A stretch of DNA of 64,000 bases from Pyrenochaeta sp. MPI-SDFR-AT-0127 (lineage: Eukaryota; Ascomycota; Dothideomycetes; Pleosporales; Cucurbitariaceae): assembly GCA_020747015.1 (NCBI GenBank), contig JAGTJM010000036.1:1-64000 (forward strand), given 5' to 3'. Shown in pieces: positions 10,660-21,367 of this stretch (within the stretch, counting starts at the first letter, position 1; every line of letters begins with the position of its first letter). The translations under genes and the position numbers were made by a program. The notes under the pieces were generated by a model. That model was not told the DNA's origin, ran no database searches, and was given only the letters and a program-made list of their open reading frames with translations.

Positions 10660-11614
10660 GGGGATAAGTCGTAGCAAATACTTGCTTTCTTACAGTGAGA
10701 AAGTGATCTCCAACATGCGTTGATGGTGGACGTGTATCGAAAGATGCGAAACGAGATCGAATTTGAAGCAATGATATTCTTAGTGAATATAACTATTGTA
10801 ACTGGGAAGAGTGACAAACAATCTTCTAGCATAATGCATTATTCAATGCAGATACTCGCTTCAATGGCAATACCATGATCACATGCTATGCACCTAAACT
10901 TTATCCAAAACTCGGACAAAATCAAGGAGAGTCCAAAGAATAGTTGCGAGCATTACAAAATCCAGGTAACCTCCTGGATAACATAATAGTAGCATTGTTC
11001 ACTCGTTTACTGAACGTAATATAAGTGTGGCTTAAGGCTGCAATGCTCAACCTCATCGATGTCTCGCATGTCATGTATTTCGCATACCGAGGGGGGGCAT
11101 TATTTGTGTATAGAATGGCGTGGTCTCAGATTTCAACCATCCTCTAAGATTTCTTCGACTGCATTTTTTTTTAGCTATAGAAAATAATTCTGTTGGGAGA
11201 TCGATTTGATTCTTGAGGCAAACGAGAGCGAGTGGCAACCTGTGGCGCAAGAGTGCTACGAACTCAGATTCTTCTATGATCTCCGCAATCGGGTGTGTTC
11301 CCTCTATACATTCTCAATAACAGCAGTTGATACACACAATGAGGCGCTAGCGGTATTGAGTAAGGCTTCCAAGTAGAGCAACTCATGGAAGCAGAAGCGT
11401 AATCGAATGCCGAGGGAGACCAATTTCGCCTCTCATCGTCGAGCTTTTACAACCGCTATCTTGTCATTGCGTTAGCCATTCAGCAATCATGTATGTATGT
11501 AGCAATTAACACTGTTCTGTGTACAATTTCACACGGATATACCTACATCGTAGTATTCATCACATACTGGCAACTTCTCTTTGACTATTGCTAAGGTCGT
11601 TCTTCGTCTCATCC
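10660..11614. other. intergenic region
   Basis: About 950 bp between the RNase gene and the PEX11-like gene. I see a short poly-G run near 11091-11097 and a poly-T run near 11165-11173, but no gene or RNA. Confidence 0.5.
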
Positions 11615-12643
11615 TCATGCAGTCCTTCTCCAAGCATCGGCCAACAGTGCCCCACCAGCGACCATTCCACAGACTCCCACACCCCAGTCACTCAACAAAC
11701 CTCGTTCCAAAGACCAATGAATGGTCATAGGTGCGTACGCAATGTTCGAAGCCAAGTCCGTCCACCAAAGCCAGGTTTCTAATTTCTCTGCTCTAAGATT
11801 CTCTTCCCTCTTGATCTTGTCTTCCTTCTCTCCGTCATCGCCAATCTCTTGTACTTGTGTCGAGTTTGAAGGGTGGTAGTAGCCTTGTATACCGATCCGA
11901 CTAAGCTCGATGCCAACATAGGCAGCCCAAAACCTTGAACTCCATATCCACCATTTATTTTCTCTCGCCTTCCCGGCATCGCCCACCCAAGCCGCGGTTG
12001 TCAAAGCTCCCTTGGAACTTAGATATGCACCATTCTCAAGGACCTGAAAGGCAACACATGATGCAATGGCCGCCCACGTCAACCCTCTGAGAATCTTCTC
12101 CTTACTATTTGCGTCTTCCGGTACGGGACTGTTATATGTTGCCCTTGCCCAAGTGTACAAACCAACAACGCCCCACAACCTGACAAAAATCCTGTAATCC
12201 GCTATGATATCTGCAAGTGCTTTCGAACTGCCCACGATCTGAGCCAGAACCTTTGTGCTAGTTGGTGCGGGGAGGGATGCGATAAGCGTTTCGCCGGGAA
12301 ACAAGACACCATCAACTTTGTCGGCGACGTCCCAAGCAATATTCGCTAATCTTCGTTCGAGAAGGCGGGATAGCAGAGCATGAACGAGTGTAAGGGTGTA
12401 AGAAGTGGTGCACAGGACGACGTCAATGCCGCCTGGTGTTGAGAGTAGTTTGGAGAGGCGAACGAGGGTGTGGTCTGTTGAGTGGGCGGTGCTTATGAGG
12501 GACTTTAAAAACAATAATCGTAGCCTCTGAACGGGAGTTGGTTTTATGGATGGTTTGGGCGCTTTGCCATTTTGTGAAGTAAGATTGGTGGTGTCAGTTG
12601 GCATGGTCGTGGTATCTGAGTGTGAGTCTGTCATTGTAAACAT
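11615..12643 (-). CDS. PEX11-family peroxisomal membrane protein (Pex11C-like)
   Basis: Single-exon frame of 342 aa. After a low-complexity Thr/Ser-rich N-terminus (1-30) comes a PEX11-like domain: SLISTAHSTDHTLVRLSKLLSTPGG near the start, a middle block ADYRIFVRLWGVVGLYTWA, and hydrophobic helices including the C-terminal GVGVCGMVAGGALLADAW. PEX11 proteins sit in the peroxisomal membrane and promote elongation and division of peroxisomes. The fungal Pex11C group has this longer, more divergent form. A charged loop (GDDGEKEDKIKREENLRAEKLE) separates the last helices. A second ATG at residue 4 or 14 could also serve as start. Confidence 0.75.
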   Translation of the reverse strand: MFTMTDSHSDTTTMPTDTTNLTSQNGKAPKPSIKPTPVQRLRLLFLKSLISTAHSTDHTLVRLSKLLSTPGGIDVVLCTTSYTLTLVHALLSRLLERRLANIAWDVADKVDGVLFPGETLIASLPAPTSTKVLAQIVGSSKALADIIADYRIFVRLWGVVGLYTWARATYNSPVPEDANSKEKILRGLTWAAIASCVAFQVLENGAYLSSKGALTTAAWVGDAGKARENKWWIWSSRFWAAYVGIELSRIGIQGYYHPSNSTQVQEIGDDGEKEDKIKREENLRAEKLETWLWWTDLASNIAYAPMTIHWSLERGLLSDWGVGVCGMVAGGALLADAWRRTA

Positions 12644-13195
12644 TCAAGCCAGGACGGTAACCTGGAATATACGGCAAGCCTAGGATTGTGGTCACCGGGA
12701 TCTCATGGTGTTGTCGGGATTGTAGAGAATGTTTGAAAGCAAGCAGCACTCACAAAGCTGTTGGCCGAGGCTTTGCTCGGAACTGCTGAAGCGCGCCACG
12801 CGCCACGCGCTGCACGTGTTCTTGTCGTTCCGCATGTGATGACAAGTCCCTTGAATGAGATTGCATACAACATAACATGTTTACCAACAGACGCACTGAA
12901 CATATGCAAGTAATGCCCCTGAGTCTACACTTTGGCCTTGGGCACCTTGAATTGCTCGGCAGCCAACAAGACAAAATGACATCAAGCCTGCGCGCAAACG
13001 CGGAGCTGTGACCCCACGCGACCCTGAAACGACTTAACTCCAACAGCCCTGGTCATAAGGACTTCCCCAACGAATTCCCCACCACTAATAAACAGCACCC
13101 CGCAGCCTGAGGGATTCAAGAATAGATATCTTCTCTTTCTTTCCCTCACAAACCCTTTGCAACGCATCATCGTCCCGCATCATTGACCCATCACC
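12644..13195. promoter_or_regulatory. shared upstream region of PEX11-like and bestrophin-like genes
   Basis: 552 bp between divergent start codons. No ORF with gene-like properties. Only general promoter function can be inferred from the head-to-head layout. Confidence 0.45.
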
Positions 13196-14392
13196 ATGGT
13201 GCCCCCACCTCCACATGTGCCTACGCGCCAACTCACTTACCCTCTAGCACATGCCTTCCGTCAGAAACCCCGTCGCTGGCCGCTCGTCCTGCGTTTTGCA
13301 AAGGGAGCAGTGCACGACATCATCCTTGTGCCCGTGCTCTTGCACTCACTGTTCACCGTCTTGATCGTGTTTCTCGACACACGCTATGTCAATAGCATTA
13401 GCATCCCAGCGACGATCATCCCGAGCTTGAGTATAGTGGTGGGATTGATGCTCGTTTTCAGAAACAGCACGAGCTACGATCGTTTCTGGACGGGGAGAAA
13501 CTGTCTGACAACAATTGGTACAAGTGTGCGGAATTTGGCGAGAATATGCCTTGTGAATGCGAGGCGTAGCGAGGGAGATTCAACCGAAGCCGAGAGAAGG
13601 GACACAGAGAAAACTGTCCGGGTGCTGATCGCTGTATTGTATGCGATCAAACACAACCTACGTGCCGAGTTCAACATCCCACCCGCCAGTCTCGCTTCCC
13701 TACCTCCACAACACCAATCATCCCCCTACTCCAGATCTCGTCCTGTGAGCAGGCGACCAAGTTACGTCGACCGTGCGCCTTCAGGACCCGCAACACCAAG
13801 TACAACAACTCCCTTGTTATCTCAATCAACTTCCACCCTCCTCAACGGGGATGGTACCCTCCCTACCAAAAAGGATGAATATGTCTCCCTCCTTCCCGAA
13901 GGACTGATGGGCTACGAGGATCAAGGCCTTGGTCTTCCGCTGCAACTTACCATCCTCATCGAAGGCTACATTCGTCGTGGTTTCGACAGAGGCTGGTTTC
14001 ATGCGCCACTCGCTAGCCAAATGACCATGCAGGTTAATTCTCTGGTGGACGCCTATGGGCGCATGGAAACCATTCGCTCGACTCCAATCCCTGTAGCGCA
14101 TTTGATTCATCAAAAGCAAGTTCTCGCACTGTTCACGTGCGTGCTACCGTTTGCGATTGTAGACAATTATAAATGGTGGAGCATCCCAGTCGTTGCTATC
14201 GTTGCCTTCACTTTATACGGCATCGAGGGCATCGGCCAGCAGTTGGAGGATCCGTTTGGGTACGACAAGAATGATATCAAGATGGATGGTATCATCGAAG
14301 ATACAAGACAAGAAGTCATGGTTTTATTGGAAGAGTGGAAGGCAAGTCGTGAGGGGAGGGCCCTGGGTGGCATGTTCGACCAATCTGCTTAG
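13196..14392 (+). CDS. bestrophin-like (UPF0187) membrane channel protein
   Basis: Single exon, 398 aa. Shows the fungal bestrophin/UPF0187 plan: an amphipathic N-terminus (AFRQKPRRWPLVLRFAKGAV), a first hydrophobic pair (about residues 40-85) ending in the signature RNSTSYDRFWTGR, a variable Ser/Pro-rich loop (about 165-215), TPIPVAHLIHQK, a second hydrophobic pair (VLALFTCVLPFAIVD and WSIPVVAIVAFTLYGIE) and the terminal GIGQQLEDPFGYDKNDI block. Family members form anion channels; in fungi the localisation and substrate are not settled. The ATG at 13196 has a good context (CACCATGG). Confidence 0.9.
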   Translation: MVPPPPHVPTRQLTYPLAHAFRQKPRRWPLVLRFAKGAVHDIILVPVLLHSLFTVLIVFLDTRYVNSISIPATIIPSLSIVVGLMLVFRNSTSYDRFWTGRNCLTTIGTSVRNLARICLVNARRSEGDSTEAERRDTEKTVRVLIAVLYAIKHNLRAEFNIPPASLASLPPQHQSSPYSRSRPVSRRPSYVDRAPSGPATPSTTTPLLSQSTSTLLNGDGTLPTKKDEYVSLLPEGLMGYEDQGLGLPLQLTILIEGYIRRGFDRGWFHAPLASQMTMQVNSLVDAYGRMETIRSTPIPVAHLIHQKQVLALFTCVLPFAIVDNYKWWSIPVVAIVAFTLYGIEGIGQQLEDPFGYDKNDIKMDGIIEDTRQEVMVLLEEWKASREGRALGGMFDQSA

Positions 14393-14984
14393 AGCTGTCA
14401 TCGTCTGAGTGATTACACAGCTACCCAGCACCGATGTTACTTTATGCGGCGATAGGCTTTACCTCGTTCGAGTCTACCTCTCAAATTTGATTCCAAGCGG
14501 ATACCCCTAGCAACCGATATCTCCACTGAGAAGATATCGTCTCCTTCTCCCATTGTCCATCGTTATTTCACAATCCATGCCTGCATCCCCAAGAAACATT
14601 GACTGGAACATTCATCTAGTTCTGAATAAATCTTGCACATGGATGACCGTCATATACTGTAGGTACTGTGGCGTGTAAACATCTACTCTGCGACTCGCTC
14701 AGCCCAGCCAATAATACCAAGCAGGGTAGGAAACGAGTGTATGGGGGATGAGAGCAGCAGTCGAGCACCCCTTACTACCAACTTCAACAAAGGCAGCTAC
14801 TTGATACAACACATTATTACTCCCTTTCTTCCACATCTTCTTTGCACGCTGTGCCGAATGCAAGTGATAGACCTTGACCGTAACGTTCGTAAGCCCCTTC
14901 GCGCATGGTACGCCGGAGAAATGCAGAAATTTGAAAACCAACAAAGGGCCCCATACACTCGCTTCGAGTGTATTGACTTTGTGC
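14393..14984. other. convergent intergenic region
   Basis: About 590 bp between the 3' ends of the bestrophin-like gene and the Dma1-like gene, so presumably both 3' UTRs. Open frames here on either strand have no recognisable content. Confidence 0.5.
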
Positions 14985-16878
14985 TTAGTCGAAGTGTACG
15001 GGTGGTAGACTCGGCGGTCCACTGTTGCCCGAATCCGAGCCAGGAGAAACATCTCTCAAGCGATTCCCCGCTGCTCGTCCTGCACTGCCATCAAGAACAA
15101 ATGGCCCCGCGTCGTTACGGGGGGTCATGGGTCCGTCATGCGCGCGATCAGGTGTCAGCCCGTCATGAGGAGTAGGGTAGAGGGGCGACAAGCCTGAGAA
15201 TTCATTCGATCCAGAGATGTTAATAGACACCGGCTGAGTGACTGAAGATGTTACAGGCGTGAGATTGCGCTCTGGGGTCTGCGGGATCTGCTGGTTCGCA
15301 ATGCCATTCAGTGACTCAGTAATAGTAATATGGGAAATTGCTTGGTGCAAGTCGGAAAGATCAGCATCCCCATCTGAAGCATTGCTGTTGATAGGTGCCA
15401 TGGAAGCGCGAGGTGTAACGTGACGGTCACCTTGCTCCTGAGCGGCTATAGTAATCGGATCGCCATTTGCCTGTTCGGCGTCTCCCTCCCAATCTTCGAA
15501 CTCGCCAGGGTCTTCGACATCTTCTTCGAGATCTGCAACTGCCCTACAATTCGGGCACAGAAAATTCGGCCACGTTGGACCATTCAAAATTGGACGGATG
15601 CACTTGTAGTGCCAAACATGTGAGCAAGGCGCTACGAATAAGGATTGGCAAGGCTGTCAAATGTCATGAGTACAGATTGGCTAATGGTGTTAAGCGAGCA
15701 CCTACTGCGATTGACATGAGGCAGATGGCGCACTCAGAAGTGTGGGTAGACGCAGTATCGCCTTCTTTCTTGGACTTGGCGAGGTTACGGAGCCGCTGAT
15801 GTGTTTGTTTGCTACTGTCGTTAGCATTTGATAGATGGCGTACTGTACACCAAACTCACTTGAATGTGTTCAGTCCCTGTTGCCAGCCACGATTGCACTC
15901 GACACGAATCTTGACACAACGAAAGATCATTTCCTCGCCCCCACGGAAGTCGATACCCAATTGAATGATATCGCCATCCTTTATGCGAAACGGCTTTGAT
16001 TCGACGTTTGGCTGACTTAAGCGTATGTGGTTTAAAAAAGTACCCGAGGAGCTTTTGACATCCTTGATGTACCAGCTGCCGTCCTTGCACCACAACTCGC
16101 AATGTTTCCTGCTGACCACCTTGGACTTGAACCCGACAGCGGCGGCCGAGGGCACATTAGAAGAAATCTCAGGCGTGTTGTCCCGCTCCGAGTAGCGCCC
16201 TACACGAATAATCGCAGCTTCATCGGGTAGTGTACGGGTGATGGTGGGGAATTGCAGCGAGGGTCTGCCAGCCCGAGGGTCTTGGTGGGGGATGAAGCGA
16301 ATCGACGGCAGGTGCTTAGCAGCAGCAGCAGCGGCGGCGGCGGCCGCGGCCGCGGCGACATCTGCACCGTTGTCCAAAGGCTCTACATTAGGCGGCGCTG
16401 GTGTCGAAGTTGGCGTTGGTCCCGTAGTGTTGCGCACTGTGAGCGGCGGAGCGGCTGTCTCTGCCCGAGTTCTCGTCATGCTTGTCGTTGGAGAGGCAGG
16501 CGGAGAGTCGCTGTGTGGTGGGTGCGGTGGTTGTGGTTGGGACTGGGGTTGGGCGTCGGACGTCTGTCGTCTCGACGGGAGGGCAGGGCGAACCACGGGA
16601 AGGTGGTTCTGGGACGAGGATGCAAAGGCGGACGAGGCAGGCGGGGTGTGGGTTGAGGCGCGTGGTCGTGTTTGAGAAGTTCTGGGGTCCTCACGTGGGT
16701 CGTCTGTTTGAGCTGCTGCTGAGTGCAGGTGCAGGTTCCTGAGAAAGCTGATGCCGCGCTGCAGGCCAGTGGATCGCGGCGAGGGCAGAGGAGAGGATAT
16801 GGATGTCGTCGACACGGTTGGAGGAGCTGGGGCCGGCGCAGTGAACATAATAGTCTCCCCTGCAGGCGGCGCAGACAA
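14985..16878 (-). CDS. dma1: FHA-RING E3 ubiquitin ligase, Dma1/Chf type
   Basis: Three exons, 16878..15860, 15814..15706 and 15653..14985 (introns 45 and 52 nt), give 598 aa. A long Pro/Ser-rich N-terminus holds an Ala tract; the FHA domain follows (IIRVGRYSE, KVVSRKHCELWC, SSSGTFLNHIRLS), then RVECNRGWQQGLNTFN and, rebuilt across the introns, a RING finger: ECAIC...CQSLFVAPCSHVWHYKC...CPNC. The C-terminal 200 residues are disordered. Dma proteins bind phosphothreonine and ubiquitinate partners in the spindle-position and septation checkpoints. Starts head-to-head with MPP-alpha, 739 bp apart. The ATG 10 codons later (MFTAPAPAP) is an alternative start. Confidence 0.93.
16317..16358. repeat. 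GCN/GCG triplet run coding poly-alanine
   Basis: Within exon 1 of the Dma1-like gene, runs of CAGCAG and CGGCGG give about 13 consecutive Ala on the minus strand, just before the FHA domain. A likely length-variable microsatellite. Confidence 0.8.
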
Positions 16879-17617
16879 GGGTTGGAGGTCTCAGGCTGCG
16901 GAGTAGGGGCGATGTGAAGGTGAGAGTTTCGACGATGTTTGACAGGCAGCACAGGCAGTCTGTTCACACAACCATAGAGGCGGGTGTGTATATATATGTG
17001 TATGTGTGTGTGGGGGGAGGGAGGAAGCAATGCACTGGGGCGTCGAGAGCGATCAGGCTCTGGAGGTGATGCGGCCAAGCACACGAGACGACGAGTAAGC
17101 CGCTGCAGCAACGAGCTCTAGGCCCCCTGTGCGTGAGGCCGGGCGCAAAACGACGTCAACGCTCTGCTCTCACGTGCAAACTTGACCGTCAAGGCTGCCA
17201 GAACAAGCTCCTCTTCTTGCCAACGGGCATCATGCCAGAGCGGCGAGGGCGGGCCAATGCACCACATGGTTGCGATTCGTGCTCTGCTCTGAGAGGTTTC
17301 GAGACAAGCCGTCAACACACGCCAAACAGACGCGATGGCGGCCATGTTTGAGAGCCCGAAGGCCCTTTCTCCCGCCTGTCGCTCGGCGTGGACGAGCCAG
17401 CATGCTGCCGCTGCCAGAGACAAGTTGATGCGCTACCCGGGACAGCCTTGCGCAGTGGGGCTGTCTTGAATGTACTATGGTATTTCCAGCAGCTCGGGTT
17501 CGCCCACGGCAAGCCACGTCACGTGCCCGCTATGTCATCCCAGCTGCCTGTCTGGAATTTTTCCCCAGCGAACGCGACTTTTGATGGCCAGCCTTGTCTG
17601 CAACGACATATCCGGAC
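16879..17617. promoter_or_regulatory. bidirectional promoter region, Dma1-like / MPP-alpha
   Basis: 739 bp between divergent ATGs. It contains a TG/TA dinucleotide run followed by poly-G (about 16983-17018). Long open frames here on both strands are GC-rich artefacts with no recognisable domains. Confidence 0.5.
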
Positions 17618-19401
17618 ATGTTACGGCCTCATTCTGTTCGGCCTTTGGCACGAGGACTCTCTCAGGCCTCTTCCTCGCTCACCAAACCACAGACATGCCC
17701 TGCTAGACGGGGTCTGGCGACCGTCTTCGCTGAAGAGAGGGTGAGCTTCGCATATGTCTGGCACCGCATGCTTGTCTGACCATGGGCCTGTAGGATCCTG
17801 CCGAGCTCGATCAGATCACCACCCTTCCTAATGGCATCCGTGTTGCCACCGAAGCCTTGCCAGGCCATTTTTCTGGCGTCGGTGTCTACGTCGACTCTGG
17901 CTCGCGCTACGAGAACGATGCACTTCGGGGCGTCAGTCACATTGTCGATCGATTAGCTTTCAAATCTACGCGCTCGACTACTGGTGATCAAATGATGGAA
18001 AAGCTGGAGACTCTGGGAGGGAATATACAATGCGCCTCGTCCCGAGAATCCCTCATGTACCAGTCAGCTACCTTCAACTCTGCCGTACCCACCACCGTTG
18101 GCGTACTTGCTGAGACAATACGAGACCCACTCATCACAGAGGAGGAGGTGAGCCAACAGCTGGAGACTGCAGACTATGAGATTGGCGAGATCTGGAGCAA
18201 GCCGGAGCTGATTCTGCCAGAGCTTGTTCATATGGCTGCATACAAGGACAATACACTCGGAAACCCGCTCCTCTGTCCCAAGGAACGCTTGCCCTTCATC
18301 ACCCGTGATGTTGTCGAAGCATACCGCAAGGAATTCTATAAACCAGACCGGATAGTCGTTGCGTTCGCCGGCGTCGACCACAACCAAGCCGTCAGATTAA
18401 CTGAGCAGTATTTTGGCGACATGGACAAGGGTACAGGACCATCACTTATCCGTCCAGAAATGAATAGCGCAATCACAACCTCATCGACACAGCAACATGT
18501 CTTCACAGCAGATCATCCCACGCCAAGCGGCGCACCACCCCAAACCTCGAAGCTCCTCTCCAAGATCCCCTTCTTCAAGAATCTCTCGACATCCGCCACC
18601 TCCAACGCCTCCGTAGATAACTCCCTTGACCTCAACTTCCCATCAATCGACACCTCAATACCCTCGCGCTACACTGGCGGTTTCCTCACCCTCCCGCCAA
18701 TTCCACCACCGCTAAACCCTATGCTCCCTCGCCTCTCGCACATACACCTCGCCTTCGAAGCCCTCCCTATCTCCTCACCCGATATATATGCTCTCGCAAC
18801 GTTGCAGACCCTCCTGGGTGGTGGCGGCTCTTTCAGCGCCGGTGGACCAGGAAAGGGCATGTACTCCCGCCTCTACACAAACGTACTTAATCAGCATGGC
18901 TGGGTAGAATCCTGCGTCGCCTTCAACCACAGCTACACTGACAGTGGGCTTTTCGGAATCGCGTCATCCTGTGCGCCTTCACACGTGGCGCAGATGCTCG
19001 AGGTTATGTGCCGCGAACTTAAATCCCTTGGTGACGAAACGGGCTATGCAGCACTGAAGGAAGGTGAGGTGCAGCGCGCTAAGAACCAATTACGGTCTTC
19101 TCTGCTCATGAATCTCGAATCCCGCATGGTGGAACTCGAAGATCTTGGAAGGCAAGTTCAGGTTCACGGTCGTAAAGTTGGCGTCAAGGAAATGTGCAAG
19201 AAAATTGAAGAAGTATCTGTCAAGGATCTTCGGAGAGTTGCAAAACACGTCTTCGGTGGCGAGGTGAAGAACACAGGGAGCGGATCTGGCGCTCCAACGG
19301 TAGTGTTGCAGGAGGGCGAACAGGAGGGCATGAAGCGCAAGGAATTCATGTGGGATGACATCCAATCCCGAATCGCAAGATGGAAGCTTGGCCGGCGATA
19401 G
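17618..19401 (+). CDS. MAS2: mitochondrial processing peptidase alpha subunit
   Basis: Exons 17618..17740 and 17794..19401 (53-nt intron, branch TCTGACC) encode 576 aa. The start MLRPHSVRPLARGLSQASSS is a typical Arg/Ser-rich mitochondrial presequence. The M16 fold follows: ITTLPNGIRVATE, GVGVYVDSGSRYE, then HIVDRLAFKST where the beta subunit would have the zinc motif HxxEH; its absence marks the non-catalytic alpha subunit. The glycine-rich loop GGGGSFSAGGPGKGMYSRLY, needed for presequence binding, is intact. With MPP-beta it removes targeting presequences in the matrix. A Ser/Thr-rich insert lies at about residues 250-310. Confidence 0.95.
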
Positions 19402-20455
19402 TGGATTCTGTACTAGTGATAGTTGTAATGTTGTATATGTACTATTGACCTAACTTGGGAAGAACTAAGTCGTGCGGGTTAGGCTAGATGAACATGTATC
19501 AATATCAATGCCACTCCCAAAAAGTGCGGACACTTTGGCTGATTTCGTCTCAACTAGACTACAATGCGATCTACCTACCTCTAAGAATAAAAATCAGCGG
19601 GGACATGATAGAAATTCGTGTAAGAAAATAATCATGGCAGTAATAAGCTTGAAAAACATGCACACTTTACCATGACTCGATGTTTCGCATTAGTGCGTCA
19701 CGCACTCGACACCACCCATCCTGTGTAAAGCGCACAGTCCAATTGTATTAAAGTTTTCTGGTGTGAAGCTTACACCTATGCCTAGATTTCCTCTATCACA
19801 TCTTTTTCTTGTTGCAGACTACGTTATGTATTATATTCGCGCTTCAAGCCTTCATAGTCCTTCTTCCTCTTAAGCTATGTGGTTATTTTTCGATGATATC
19901 CTGTCCACTTGCCTCATTCCAGATCCTACTGGCCAGGGGTGACAGGCGTGGAGAGGTCTGTGAACCTGATTTTAAACTTGCGGTGAGATATCGCAGACCT
20001 ACTCTCGTGCTAAGTGAGCGGAGCCATGAGCGAGAAGAACCGCAAATTCAAAATTCTTGTATAGGTGTTTGTCTGATTGCGTAGGCTCACCCGCACAGCG
20101 GGTTTAAGGACAAATGATGTAAACTATGGCAAGACGACAGCAGTACGTGAGGATGAAGTGCAGGGTATATTATATATTGCGAAGCCCACAGTGAACACCA
20201 GGTATGGCATCCTGATTATGGAACAAGAAAGCACAAGGGATATACAAGATCACTGTTTGAAACACATCAAAACAGTTGTGTCCGAACGAGGATGTAGCGT
20301 TTACGATGCTAATGGTGCTTCGAACGCTAGTGGTCGTAGCTCATAAGCAAAGGTTGTCTCTTTGATTGTCGATGGCTAACACTAGCCGCAGTTGAGAGAA
20401 ATTTGGCAACGAACGAGACTTGACAATCGTGACGCTGCCATTGCTGACTCAATAG
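19402..20455. other. convergent intergenic region
   Basis: About 1.05 kb between the 3' ends of MPP-alpha and the Mpv17-like gene. Small open frames show no recognisable protein and no splice-supported gene was found. Confidence 0.5.
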
Positions 20456-21367
20456 TTAGTACCGTGGGCGGTCATCCGGACGGCCGTAGTCGTCGACAGG
20501 CCTGTCGCCGATCCTGTCGCCAGGTCTTCCGCCAACCTGACTCCTCCCACTGCCGTCGCCATAGTGCTTTCGCCTAAGGGCAGCGAGCCTCTTCTTCTTG
20601 GTATGTGCATTGATGTATGTGCCAATGATGAAACCAATGATATTGAAGAAAGGTACCCAAGTAGTCTCAGGCAGGAACTGCTGGGCAAAAGCCAGCGAGA
20701 TGGGGGAAACGATCCAGCTGACCTTCATAACTGGCCAGAAGCCTGCCTTAACGGTCGCCTTGACTTGGTGAAATGTGCGGGCGCCGGCAATGAGGGCCAT
20801 GGAGACCAAGTAAACGCTGTTCTGGATGGGGGAGATCTGTAATAGTCAGTGAATTGCTTCTGCGCCATCAGAAGGAGACAGGGAAGCGTACAATGAGATT
20901 GCTGAAGAGAATCTGCATGATCTTAGCCTTCAGGCTCTTGCGGCCCTGGAAGACCTTCTGAAGCAGGCTAATCAGGACGTGACCGAGAGGTGCGCTGATC
21001 AATGCGCCGTACAGGGCCATCTTGGGCACGCGAGAGGTGAAGTAGTGGCCAGACTTGCTCCTGTCATGGGCAATCCACGAAGCCAGGAACTCCTGAAGAC
21101 CTGATAGAGATCCCGAGGTGAGCATCTTGGTGCGCAGGGGATTGCTCTGCAGCTGCTTGAGGTACGCCTGTTACATGCGCCAGTCAGTGTGCTGCACGGG
21201 CTACAATGTCTTCATGGCACGAGACTCACTGCGAGATAGCCATTGGGGCCGCCGCCCTTGGTGAGAGCCTGGCCGACTTCGTGCAGCAGGTCGTCCTTTC
21301 CTTTGCCTGCCGCGTCGGCAACCGCGGCCGTCGTCTTGACCGTCTCCTTCTCAAATTTGACCGACAT
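20456..21367 (-). CDS. Mpv17/PMP22-family membrane protein
   Basis: Three exons, 21367..21230, 21167..20892 and 20836..20456, with introns of 62 and 55 nt, encode 264 aa. N-terminus MSVKFEKETVK, then AYLKQLQSNPLRTKMLTSGSL, the usual Mpv17 opening, LYGALISAPLGHVL, and rebuilt across intron 2 LFSNLIISPIQNSVYLVSMALIAGA; the family tail block is KVSWIVSPISLAFAQQFLPETTWVPFFN. Four hydrophobic segments are expected. Related proteins lie in peroxisomal or inner mitochondrial membranes and may form non-selective channels. The C-terminus (GRPGDRIGDRPVDDYGRPDD) is a lineage-specific Arg/Asp/Gly tail; which organelle it serves cannot be told from sequence alone. Confidence 0.92.

Noticed and set aside
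16238..17111. Several long frames on both strands opposite or beside the Dma1-like exon 1
   Set aside because: GC-rich, low-complexity shadows of the Ala/Pro/Ser-rich coding region with no domain signal.
20836..20892. Apparent reading-frame problem between exons 2 and 3 of the Mpv17-like gene
   Set aside because: Recounting the bases shows that the 55-nt intron joins in phase and gives ISPIQNSVYL; the gene is intact.
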